Below, piece after piece: positions 8,279 through 15,495 of a stretch of 64,000 nt of DNA. Location: contig NZ_JNXG01000024.1 in the NCBI RefSeq assembly GCF_000717025.1, positions 4,491-68,490 of the forward strand, written 5' to 3'. The number at the start of each line of letters is the position of its first letter. The stretch's first letter is position 1. The position numbers and the translations under genes were made by a program. The notes beneath the pieces were generated by a model. It made no database searches, was not told the origin of the DNA, and saw only the letters and a list, made by a program, of their open reading frames with translations. This DNA comes from Streptomyces atroolivaceus (lineage in GTDB: Bacteria > Actinomycetota > Actinomycetes > Streptomycetales > Streptomycetaceae).

Positions 8279-9219
8279 CCGACTCTCCGTCCCATGACCA
8301 GCCGCCCCGCCGCACACACGGCGAGGGCCAGCACACTCACCCGGCGCGACAGCCGCACCGCGCGTTCGATGTCCGTGACCCGTACGTCCCGGCCCGCCTC
8401 ACCGTTGAGCACAGGCCGGTGTTCGACCCGTCCGCCGTAGGCGAGGGTGCCGCCGAGCCGTACTCCGAGCGCTCCCGCGAAGGAGGCCTCCACCGGGCCC
8501 GCGTTGGGGCTGGGATGCCTGCCCGCGTCGGCCCGCCAGGCCCGGACGGCCTCGCGCGGGCGCCCCCCGGCGGCCACGGCGAGCACGGCGGTGAGCCGGG
8601 CCCCTGGCCAGCCGGCGACGTCGTCGAGCCGGGCCGATGCCCAGCCGTAGCGCCGGTAGCGGGGCGACTTGTGCCCGACCATCGCGTCGAGCGTGTTGAC
8701 GGCCCGGAAGCCGACCAGTCCGGGCACTCCGCCGAGCGCGCCCCACACGAGAGCCCCCACGACGGCGTCGGAGGTGTTCTCGGCGACGGACTCGACCACC
8801 GCGCGGGCGATCTGCTGCCCGTCCAGCGACTGCGGATCACGGCCGCACAGGTGCGGCAGCCGCTCCCGGGCCAGTTCGACGTCCCCGGCGGCCAGCGCCC
8901 CGCCGATGGCGCGGGCCTCGCGGCCCAGCGAGGTGCCCCCGACGACGGACCAGGTGGCGGCGGCGGTCAGCGCCACGGCGGCGGCGGGACGGTTCCGTAC
9001 GGCCCGGGCGGCCAGCGCGGCGGCCCCCGTGGCACCACCGGCGCAGACGAGGGTGTGCAGGGCGCCCCAGCCACGGTGGTCGCGCCACAGCCGGCTCTCG
9101 GCGCCCGCCGCTCCACGCCCGAAGGCGGCGACGGGATGGCCCCGCCGGGGATCAGCGAGCAGCAGGTCGACGACCAGACCGGCGGCGGCGCCGTACGCGA
9201 AGATGCGGTCGGCTCGCAC
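8275..9219 (-). CDS. cobD: Adenosylcobinamide-phosphate synthase (CobD/CbiB)
   Basis: A 314-residue integral membrane protein that attaches aminopropanol (phosphate) to cobyric acid. The family signature LLLADPRRGHPV is at residues 19-30, and PSPNAGPVEA is in the C-terminal half. The GTG at 9219 is the first good start; it has little Shine-Dalgarno sequence of its own and follows the TGA of a 23-codon ORF by three bases, so translation may be coupled. First gene of cobD-cobQ-chlID-cobO-cobB and directly downstream of the cobalamin riboswitch. Confidence 0.92.
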   Translation of the reverse strand: MRADRIFAYGAAAGLVVDLLLADPRRGHPVAAFGRGAAGAESRLWRDHRGWGALHTLVCAGGATGAAALAARAVRNRPAAAVALTAAATWSVVGGTSLGREARAIGGALAAGDVELARERLPHLCGRDPQSLDGQQIARAVVESVAENTSDAVVGALVWGALGGVPGLVGFRAVNTLDAMVGHKSPRYRRYGWASARLDDVAGWPGARLTAVLAVAAGGRPREAVRAWRADAGRHPSPNAGPVEASFAGALGVRLGGTLAYGGRVEHRPVLNGEAGRDVRVTDIERAVRLSRRVSVLALAVCAAGRLVMGRRVG

Positions 9220-9222
9220 CGC

Positions 9223-9294
9223 TCAGCCGGCCGTCGTGCCTCGAAGGGCCTTCGTGGCAGGTGGTGCAGTGACCGATGCAGGGCAGCCAGGCAT
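9223..9294 (-). CDS. Possible 23-residue leader peptide between riboswitch and cobD
   Basis: An ATG at 9294 opens a 23-codon frame that ends with TGA three bases before the cobD GTG. GAGG lies nine bases upstream of the ATG. The peptide begins MPGCPASVTAPPATK and resembles nothing I recognise. Because cobD lacks a good ribosome site, ribosomes terminating here could re-initiate at cobD, which would let the riboswitch act on this upstream site. This is inference from spacing only. Confidence 0.4.
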   Translation of the reverse strand: MPGCPASVTAPPATKALRGTTAG

Positions 9295-9335
9295 GGCGTA
9301 TGTCCTCACTCAGGGTCCGCGCCCTGGTTCGACGT

Positions 9336-9529
9336 GACCGGCGACGAGAGTCTCCTGGCTTCCGGATCCGCAGTTCCTCCGGCCTTCCAGTCCGTGGTGG
9401 CGGACCGTGACTTCCGTGTGGAGGCTGCTCCCCGGTGACAGTGGCGGGACCGCGCCGGATTCGCACCGGCTTCCTCTGCTGTCGCCGTAAACGGCTCCGG
9501 CAGTCCACCACGCCTCGCGAACGCCAGTC
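9336..9529 (-). promoter_or_regulatory. Cobalamin riboswitch
   Basis: Read on the minus strand this matches the cobalamin aptamer: GGTGCGAATCC, then GTCCCGCCACTGT, and the 3' B12 box AGCCAGGAGACTCT, in the right order and spacing. The closing P1 helix can form between GACTGGCG (9522-9529) and CGCCGGTC (9336-9343). A small CAGGG/CCCTG hairpin follows and could be part of the switch. It lies about 115 bases before cobD, so B12 should lower expression of the whole operon. Confidence 0.95.
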
Positions 9530-9571
9530 AACCTGCCGTTGACCTGCGAGGCTTCAGTGTGCTCAGACGCA

Positions 9572-9608
9572 CACCGGGCCGGACACACATGGTGTGTCCG
9601 GCCCGGTG
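9572..9608. terminator. Perfect 17-bp hairpin after the phosphate-transport genes
   Basis: CACCGGGCCGGACACAC (9572-9588) pairs perfectly with 9592-9608 across a three-base loop. It lies just past the stop of the small membrane gene and upstream of the cobalamin leader, so it should separate the Pit operon from the cob operon. No U tract. Confidence 0.75.
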
Positions 9609-9623
9609 GGTTCCGCGTGGGGG

Positions 9624-9845
9624 TCAGGCGACGATCAGGTAGATGCCGTACGCGACCGCCGCCGCGCACAGCCCGAAGCAGGCGTACGCGCCGGTGCGCA
9701 CGAGGGCGTTGGAGCCGCCCCCCTGCGCCGTCGGCACCTGCTTGGCCAGACCCGTGATGCCGAGGGTGAAGAGGCCGACCAGTGCGACGGTGACCACGAG
9801 GCTGACGCCGAAGACGGAGGCGAGAGCTGCCCAGTCGATGTTCAT
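9624..9845 (-). CDS. Small membrane protein paired with Pit transporter
   Basis: A 73-residue protein with two hydrophobic segments (about residues 6-32 and 50-72) joined by a short polar Gln/Gly/Ser loop. It follows the Pit gene by 12 bases on the same strand and before the same terminator, so it is co-transcribed. The family is conserved next to pit in Streptomyces as far as I recall; its function is unknown. A role as an accessory or stability subunit of the transporter is a guess from position. Confidence 0.8.
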   Translation of the reverse strand: MNIDWAALASVFGVSLVVTVALVGLFTLGITGLAKQVPTAQGGGSNALVRTGAYACFGLCAAAVAYGIYLIVA

Positions 9846-9857
9846 GCGGATCTGTCC

Positions 9858-11108
9858 TTACACCGTGGCCCGGTCGGCCGGGGTTCCGGCCGTCGGGGCC
9901 GGGGCCGAGATGGTGGTCTTGAACTCCGGCGCGACGGTACCGGCGGGCGGCGGGCTGACCGCCGAGATGGCGGTGGTGACGACGCCCGCGGGCTCGGTGC
10001 CCGCGTTCACGTTGGTGTGGTCGACCGGCTTGCGGCGCGACAGCAGCCAGATGGCGGCGGAGCCGGCGACGAGGATCACGGCGACCACCGCGACGCCCCA
10101 CGGGCCCTGCTTGGTGAGCAGCTCGGAGCCCGCGCCGATCAGACCGGCGGCCGGCAGTGTCAGGCCCCACGCGACGAACATCCGGGTCGCGGTGGACCAG
10201 CGGACCGTGCCGCCCTTGCGTCCGAGACCCGCGCCCATGACGGCGCCGGAGCAGGACTGGGTGGTGGAGAGGGAGAAGCCGAGGTGCGAGGAGGCCAGGA
10301 TGACCGTGGCCGCGCTCGTCTGGGCCGCGAAGCCCTGCGGCGGGCGGAGGTCGGTGAGACCGCTGCCCATGGTCCGGATGATGCGCCAGCCGCCGAGGTA
10401 GGTGCCCAGGGCGATGGCGATTCCGGCGGAGGCGATGACCCAGACGGGCGGGTTGGAGCCGGGGGCGAGGACGCCGCCGGTGACCAGGGCCAGGGTGATG
10501 ATGCCCATGGTCTTCTGCGCGTCGTTGGTGCCGTGCGCGAGCGACACGAGACCGGCCGAGGCGATCTGGCCGGCGCGGTACCCCTTGGCGGTCGACTTCA
10601 GCTGGGCCTCGTCGGTGATCTTCCGGTTGAGGCGGTACGTCAGCCTTGTGGCGAGCAGCGCGGCGATACCGGCGACGAGGGGCGCGGCGATCGCCGGGAG
10701 CAGGACCTTCGTGACGACGGTGCCGCCGTCGATGGAGGACCAGCCGGCGGACATGACCGCGGCGCCGATGAGGCCGCCGAAGAGTGCGTGGGAGGAACTG
10801 GAGGGCAGGCCGACCAGCCAGGTCAGCAGGTTCCACAGGATGGCGCCGACGAGCGCGGCGAAGATGACCTCGGTTCTGAGGCCGTCCTCGTTGATGATCC
10901 CGCCGGAGATCGTCCTGGCGACCTCCACCGACAGGAACGCGCCTACGAGGTTGAGAACGGCGGACATGGCCACCGCTGTCTTGGGCTTGAGAGCGCCGGT
11001 CGAGATGGTGGTGGCCATCGCGTTGGCGGTGTCGTGGAAACCGTTCGTGAAATCGAACACGAGAGCTGTCACGATCACGATCGCGAGCAGCAGCGTGATG
11101 TGTTCCAT
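9858..11108 (-). CDS. pit: Pit family low-affinity inorganic phosphate transporter
   Basis: A 416-residue membrane protein of the PiT family, which symports phosphate (as a metal-phosphate complex or with protons). The two duplicated signatures are present: GFHDTANAMAT at residues 23-33 and AHGTNDAQKTMG in the middle. About ten hydrophobic segments flank a cytoplasmic loop; the C-terminal 60 residues are Ala/Pro/Thr-rich and probably unstructured. ATG at 11108. A PHO-box-like repeat lies upstream, so PhoP control is likely. Confidence 0.93.
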   Translation of the reverse strand: MEHITLLLAIVIVTALVFDFTNGFHDTANAMATTISTGALKPKTAVAMSAVLNLVGAFLSVEVARTISGGIINEDGLRTEVIFAALVGAILWNLLTWLVGLPSSSSHALFGGLIGAAVMSAGWSSIDGGTVVTKVLLPAIAAPLVAGIAALLATRLTYRLNRKITDEAQLKSTAKGYRAGQIASAGLVSLAHGTNDAQKTMGIITLALVTGGVLAPGSNPPVWVIASAGIAIALGTYLGGWRIIRTMGSGLTDLRPPQGFAAQTSAATVILASSHLGFSLSTTQSCSGAVMGAGLGRKGGTVRWSTATRMFVAWGLTLPAAGLIGAGSELLTKQGPWGVAVVAVILVAGSAAIWLLSRRKPVDHTNVNAGTEPAGVVTTAISAVSPPPAGTVAPEFKTTISAPAPTAGTPADRATV

Positions 11109-11144
11109 TTACCCAGGCAATCGTTCGACGTCATTGGCACGTGG

Positions 11145-11177
11145 AACGTAAGCAACCTGGATGAACGGAAGGTGAAC
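11145..11177 (-). promoter_or_regulatory. PHO-box-like direct repeats upstream of pit
   Basis: On the minus strand three adjacent 11-base units read GTTCACCTTCC, GTTCATCCAGG and TTGCTTACGTT. The first two match the Streptomyces PhoP repeat (GTTCAYYYRSS-like) well, the third weakly. They lie 37-69 bases before the pit ATG, where PhoP could activate or repress. No experimental support is available here. Confidence 0.7.
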
Positions 11178-11368
11178 TGGGCAGGGCGGCACGGTGACCC
11201 CAACCGCGTATGCCGGTTCCGCTTGTGTGCGTGGAGGGTGCGCCGGACGCTCCGGAGCCGGTGCGGGAACCGGGCCCACGCCCGGTATGTGGCTGATCCC
11301 CGCCTTGCGGCCGTCAACCGGCGTCCTGTCGGACGTGTCCCTCCAAAGAGACATCACTCACGCGACCC

Positions 11369-11374
11369 TAGGAT
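11369..11374 (+). promoter_or_regulatory. Candidate -10 element for a leaderless aldolase mRNA
   Basis: TAGGAT is followed by six bases and then the ATG at 11381. No Shine-Dalgarno sequence precedes the ATG. A start site at the A of ATG would give a leaderless transcript, a common arrangement in Streptomyces. Confidence 0.5.
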
Positions 11375-11380
11375 CCCCGC

Positions 11381-12040
11381 ATGAGTGACGTGGGCAAGGA
11401 CGCGATCGAACGGGCGTGGCACGGTGTCGTGGAGACGGCCCGGAGGACGGCGGCGGAGGGTCTGGTCGTCGGCACCTCGGGCAATGTGTCGGCCCGGGTC
11501 GGCGGAGTCGTCCTGGTCACCCCGACCGGGGTGCCCTACGACCGGCTCGGCCCCGGGGACGCGGTCGGCGTCGACCTCGAAGGGCGTCAGGTCCTGGGCG
11601 ACATGGTGCCCACCAGCGAGCTCCCGCTCCACCTGGCCGTCTACCGGGAAAGCGACGCCGTCGCCGTGGTCCACACCCACGCCGTGCACGCCACGGCCGT
11701 CTCCACCCTCGTTCCCGAGGTACCGCTCGTGCACTACGCCGCCGCCGTGCTCGGCGGCCCCGTCCGCACCGCCGCCTACGCGCGCTACGGGACGCGGGAG
11801 CTCGCCGACAACATGCTCGCCGCCCTGCGCGACCGCACCGGCTGCCTGCTGCGGAACCACGGCACGGTCACCTACGGGGCCACGCTCGACGAGGCCTACG
11901 ACCGCACCGCCCAGCTCGAATGGATGTGCAGGCTCTGGCTCACCGCGAGCTCCGTACCCGGCCACCGGCCGACCCTCCTGACCCCCGCCCAGCTGCGCGA
12001 CGTGCAGGACGCCCTGGAGGGGTACGGCCAGCCCGGCTGA
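11381..12040 (+). CDS. Class II aldolase/adducin family protein (fuculose-phosphate aldolase-like)
   Basis: A 219-residue cytosolic enzyme of the zinc-dependent class II aldolase family. Family motifs are clear: TSGNVSAR near residue 32, VVHTHAVHATA with metal-binding histidines near 92-98, and LRNHGTVTYG with a further histidine near 156. Members cleave sugar phosphates such as L-fuculose 1-phosphate or epimerise ribulose 5-phosphate; the exact substrate cannot be read from the sequence. It probably starts without a leader (TAGGAT six bases upstream). It stands alone, divergent from pit. Confidence 0.85.
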   Translation: MSDVGKDAIERAWHGVVETARRTAAEGLVVGTSGNVSARVGGVVLVTPTGVPYDRLGPGDAVGVDLEGRQVLGDMVPTSELPLHLAVYRESDAVAVVHTHAVHATAVSTLVPEVPLVHYAAAVLGGPVRTAAYARYGTRELADNMLAALRDRTGCLLRNHGTVTYGATLDEAYDRTAQLEWMCRLWLTASSVPGHRPTLLTPAQLRDVQDALEGYGQPG

Positions 12041-12124
12041 GCCCGGCGCCGCACCGTACGGCCCTGCCCGCCGGTACCGGCGCCGCACCGTACGGCCCTG
12101 CCCACTGGCAGCCGGCGCCGGCGC
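12023..12124. repeat. Three tandem 34-base units starting in the aldolase 3' end
   Basis: Units begin at 12023, 12057 and 12091, each opening with TACGGCC. The first contains the last six codons and TGA of the aldolase gene. Units one and two share the 3' half CCGGCGCCGCACCG exactly; units two and three share TACGGCCCTGCCC. The array fills the gap up to the next gene. Confidence 0.75.
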
Positions 12125-12140
12125 CCAGGACACTGGAGCC

Positions 12141-13271
12141 GTGCGCCCGGCAACAGCGGCGGCAGTGGCCGCAACCTCGATCCTCGGCGCCGGCGCGGCA
12201 GCGGTCGCCGCCGGCCGCTACGCCAGCGAACTCGCCCTCGGGGCGGCCTCGCCACGTCCCTTCCCGGCCGACCGCCGTCTCACGGTCCACGCCGTCACCG
12301 CCGAACAGATCACCCTGACCCGTTCCTTCTCCGCGCTGCGCCCCGGTACGTACGGACTCACCGGGCGCGGCGTCCACGCGGTGGTCGGCCCAGTGATCGA
12401 GCAGGCGCCCCACGGCTCCGCCGACACCGTCGTACGCCGGCTGGAGGGCGTGACCCTCGGCAGCCTGAAGCGGGGCATGAGGGTCCGGCTCACGCCGGAG
12501 CTCCACCGGGGTGACCCGCTCGCCGCCCTCGGCCTCACGTACAAGGAGGTCGAGGTCCCCGGCGAGCTCGGCGCCCTGCCCGCCTGGTTCGTTCCCGGTG
12601 CCCGCGACACGTGGGTGATCACCGTGCACGGGCTCGGCACCACCAGGGACCACCCCCTGAACCTGACGGGCTTCCTCCACGACCAGCAGTTCCCCGTGCT
12701 CGACCTGGCCTACCGCGGTGACGCCGGCGCTCCGCGCTCCCCGGACGGGCTCACCCACCTCGGCGAGTCCGAATGGCGCGACCTCGACGCGGCCATCCGC
12801 TACGCCGTTCGCTACGGGGCCGAGAACGTCATCCTCCACGGCTGGTCGTCCGGCGCCTCGATGGCCCTGCACACGGCCGTCAACTCCGCTCTCCGCGATC
12901 GCGTCCGCGGCCTCGTCCTCGACTCCCCGGTCATGGACTGGAAGGCCACCCTGCGCGCTCTCGCCTCCGCCCGGGGCGTCCCCTCCGCCCTGCTGCCCCT
13001 CGCCGTCCGGGCCGCCCAGGGCCAGACCGGGCTGCACGGCGCCCGGCTCCTGGACACCTCGGTGCCGACGGCCCTGCACACCCCCACCCTGATCTTCCAC
13101 GGCCCCGACGACACCCTGGCCCCCTGGCAGCAGTCCCGGGACCTCGCCGCACTCCGCCCCGACCTCGTGACGCTGCACTCCGTACCGCAGGCTCCGCATG
13201 CGGCGATGTGGAACGCCGGCCCGGCCCGCTACGAAGAGGCGCTCAGGCGCTTCCTCACGCCCCTGATGTGA
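12141..13271 (+). CDS. Alpha/beta hydrolase, probably membrane-anchored or exported
   Basis: A 376-residue protein with an N-terminal hydrophobic Ala-rich segment (residues 4-27) that could be a signal anchor. The hydrolase core starts near residue 140: VITVHGLGTTRDH provides the oxyanion loop, GWSSGASMAL the nucleophile serine, DSPVMDWK and FHGPDDTL probably the acid, and PQAPHAAMW the histidine. This is the usual Ser-Asp-His order for an esterase/peptidase-like fold. The substrate is unknown. GTG start at 12141. It is followed within 110 bases by a hypothetical gene on the same strand. Confidence 0.75.
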   Translation: MRPATAAAVAATSILGAGAAAVAAGRYASELALGAASPRPFPADRRLTVHAVTAEQITLTRSFSALRPGTYGLTGRGVHAVVGPVIEQAPHGSADTVVRRLEGVTLGSLKRGMRVRLTPELHRGDPLAALGLTYKEVEVPGELGALPAWFVPGARDTWVITVHGLGTTRDHPLNLTGFLHDQQFPVLDLAYRGDAGAPRSPDGLTHLGESEWRDLDAAIRYAVRYGAENVILHGWSSGASMALHTAVNSALRDRVRGLVLDSPVMDWKATLRALASARGVPSALLPLAVRAAQGQTGLHGARLLDTSVPTALHTPTLIFHGPDDTLAPWQQSRDLAALRPDLVTLHSVPQAPHAAMWNAGPARYEEALRRFLTPLM

Positions 13272-13381
13272 GCTGATGCGCCGGAACCGCCCGGTTGGTG
13301 CCCCGGCCCGGAAGCCCTGCGAACCCCGGTGACACGGCTTCCGTTTGGGCTTTCGGCCCGTCAGAGGCAAGACTGCTCCTC

Positions 13382-14755
13382 GTGACGTCCCGTACCCCGC
13401 GCGACTCCAGGCTGCGACTTGTCCGCCCGCGACCCCAGGCGACCGCCCGCAAGGCCGTGACGACCCGGCGCACCCGGCCGGCCCCCCGCCCACCCGAGGG
13501 CACGCCTCCCCCGGCTGAACTGGCACGGCAGGCCAGGGCCGTACTGGCCGACGCCGTGCGGATCGCCCACTGGGCCGCGGACGGCAGGAGCCCGGGCTCC
13601 GCCCCGCTCGCCGCCCAGGTCCTGGAACGGGCGGCCGCCGCGCTCGAACTGTCCCCGGCCCAGGTGCGTACGGGCTGGGACCGGGCCAGGCTGGCGGGGC
13701 TCATCGAACTGCACGGCGACACCGCACGCCCCGGCTGGCGGCTGCGCGCCTGGGACCGTGACGACTCGGCCGTCCTCCGCGGCTGGGTGGCACTCTTCGA
13801 CGCCTGGTCCCTCGTCCACGCCTCACCCGACGGCATCGAGGCCACCGCGGTGGCCGAGGCCATCGAGGCCGTGCCCCAGGTGCTCTCGCTCCTCCAGCTC
13901 TCGGCGGGACCGGTCACCGTGCCCGCACTCCTCGACCTGCTCGGACAGCGCGTCGCGGAACTCCACGAGGAGCGGTGCGAGGTGCCGTACGGGCCGCAGG
14001 AGCAGCCCGCCCCCGTCGGCGGCCGGTCCGCCGACCTGAACGCGCTGCTGCTCGACTGGGCCCTGGAAGGCCTCGCCTCCGTCGGCGCCCTCACACTCGG
14101 CGCGGGCCACGCCACACTCACTCCGCTGGGGAACTGGGCGGTCTGGGTCAAGCTGGAGCAGATCTGCGTCGCCGCCCAGAGCCCTGCCGGCAACATCGAA
14201 CAGTCCGCGGCCGACATGCTGCTCGGCTGCGCACGGCTCACCCCCGGCCCGGCCCGCGCCGAATACCGGGCCTGGCTCGCCGCCCGGCCCGTCGGCAGCG
14301 CCGTGGCCGAACTGCTGGCCGTCGCCCGCGGCGAGGACGCGCTGCTGCGCGGCCTCGCCTTCGAGGCGCTGCGCGTCGTCGGCGCACCGGCGGAGCCCGT
14401 CGTCCGCTCCGTCGTCGGCGAGGCGTCGCTGCGCCCGTACGCCCTGCTCTGGCTCGCCGAGTACGCGGGCACGGACCCGGACGACGCCCAGGACGTCCTG
14501 AGCCGCGAGGAAGCCACCTGGCTCTGGGTGGACACCGCCGCGGCCGTGGCCGACCACGGGGAGACCGGCCTGCTGATCCGTCATCTCGACTCCGCCGTCC
14601 AGGGCACGGTCCCCGCGCTGCTGGACGAGGTGCGGGCCGTCGGGCATCCGCGGACCGTCCAGGTGCTGGTCGCCCTGGCCGCCGCACACCCGGACCCGGC
14701 CCTCGCCAAAGCAGTACGCCGCGCCGCCTTCCAGGTGCACAACGGCGGGGTGTGA
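13382..14755 (+). CDS. Conserved hypothetical helical protein
   Basis: A 457-residue protein from the GTG at 13382; an open frame extends 29 codons further but without a better start. The N-terminus is basic (about 40 residues rich in Arg, Pro and Thr). The rest is Ala/Leu-rich and mostly helical, with repeat-like helices from residue 280 on (for example ARAEYRAWLAARPVGSAVAE, then LLIRHLDSAVQGTVPALLDE), reminiscent of HEAT-type repeats. No transmembrane segment or catalytic motif is visible. I do not recognise a family beyond Streptomyces hypothetical proteins. Confidence 0.65.
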   Translation: MTSRTPRDSRLRLVRPRPQATARKAVTTRRTRPAPRPPEGTPPPAELARQARAVLADAVRIAHWAADGRSPGSAPLAAQVLERAAAALELSPAQVRTGWDRARLAGLIELHGDTARPGWRLRAWDRDDSAVLRGWVALFDAWSLVHASPDGIEATAVAEAIEAVPQVLSLLQLSAGPVTVPALLDLLGQRVAELHEERCEVPYGPQEQPAPVGGRSADLNALLLDWALEGLASVGALTLGAGHATLTPLGNWAVWVKLEQICVAAQSPAGNIEQSAADMLLGCARLTPGPARAEYRAWLAARPVGSAVAELLAVARGEDALLRGLAFEALRVVGAPAEPVVRSVVGEASLRPYALLWLAEYAGTDPDDAQDVLSREEATWLWVDTAAAVADHGETGLLIRHLDSAVQGTVPALLDEVRAVGHPRTVQVLVALAAAHPDPALAKAVRRAAFQVHNGGV

Positions 14756-14769
14756 CCGCGAGAGCCCGC

Positions 14770-14806
14770 GCAGCCCCCGGGGTGCTCAGCCCTAGGACCC
14801 CGGGGC
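14770..14806. terminator. GC-rich hairpin between convergent genes
   Basis: GCCCCCGGGGT and ACCCCGGGGC flank a short loop across the stop of the VOC gene, just after the end of the hypothetical gene. The left arm carries one extra C. It could act on both strands. Confidence 0.5.
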
Positions 14807-15196
14807 ATACGTGCCGAAGCTCCAGACGTTGCCCTCGGGGTCCCGCGCCATGTAGTCGCGCGAGCCGTAGTCCTGGTCCGTGGGTGGCATCAGGATCTCC
14901 ACACCGTGCTCCACGGCCCGGGCGTGGTGCTCGTCCACGTCGTCCACCACCACGTACACCCCGGCGGGCCCGGCTCCGGCCATCGCCTCGGCGAAGACAC
15001 CTCCGCCTCCTCTGGAACCGAGCATCACCCTGCCGTTGCCGCAGGACAGCTCGGCGTGGACGACGCTGCCGTCCTTCCCCTCGTACACCGCTTCCTCGGT
15101 GAACCCCAGTGCCCGGGTGAGCACCCCGATCGCGGCCTTCGCGTCGTCGTACAGAATCGTCGGACAGATCGTGGGGGCGCCGTCCGCTGCCGCCAT
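14792..15196 (-). CDS. VOC (glyoxalase/bleomycin-resistance) family protein
   Basis: A 134-residue single vicinal-oxygen-chelate domain. It begins with PTILYDDAKAAIGVLTRALG (strand, loop, helix), includes GRVMLGS, a VVVDDVDEHHARA helix and the typical ending DYMARDPEGNVWSFGTY. VOC proteins act as metal-dependent lyases, dioxygenases or drug-binding proteins; this one cannot be assigned. AAGG eight bases upstream favours ATG at 15196; a GTG at 15205 is the alternative. It converges on the hypothetical gene upstream. Confidence 0.8.
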   Translation of the reverse strand: MAAADGAPTICPTILYDDAKAAIGVLTRALGFTEEAVYEGKDGSVVHAELSCGNGRVMLGSRGGGGVFAEAMAGAGPAGVYVVVDDVDEHHARAVEHGVEILMPPTDQDYGSRDYMARDPEGNVWSFGTYAPGS

Positions 15197-15215
15197 CGCG
15201 CTCACCTTCTCCTGC

Positions 15216-15413
15216 TCACGCACACCGTTGCGATGTGATCCGTGTCTCAGTCTCGCACCGGTCGCCGACATCGATGCCCGAGGCCGGGCCGAGGACCTCG
15301 TGGCAGGTGGTTCGCTCGGGTATGTCCGGCCGCACGGCGTCCAGCAGTGACGCGGTGACGGGGCGGGAGCATGACGAAAAGCAGGTGGACACCGCCAGTA
15401 GACTGAGTCCCAT
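15216..15413 (-). CDS. Possible small protein with strong ribosome site
   Basis: An ATG at 15413 opens a 65-codon frame preceded by AAGGAG seven bases upstream, an ideal spacing. The product starts MGLSLLAVSTCFSSCSRP, with a short hydrophobic stretch and cysteines; the remainder is polar. I do not recognise it. It lies between the VOC gene and the divergent ABC-F gene. It could be a real small gene, part of the VOC transcript leader, or chance. Confidence 0.3.
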   Translation of the reverse strand: MGLSLLAVSTCFSSCSRPVTASLLDAVRPDIPERTTCHEVLGPASGIDVGDRCETETRITSQRCA

Positions 15414-15495
15414 GGCAATTCTCCTTGTGCATTAGACGGCGTCGAGTCGTGAGTCCGCTGTCCCTCCGCCGTCCATACCGCCCTGGAGTATTTCC

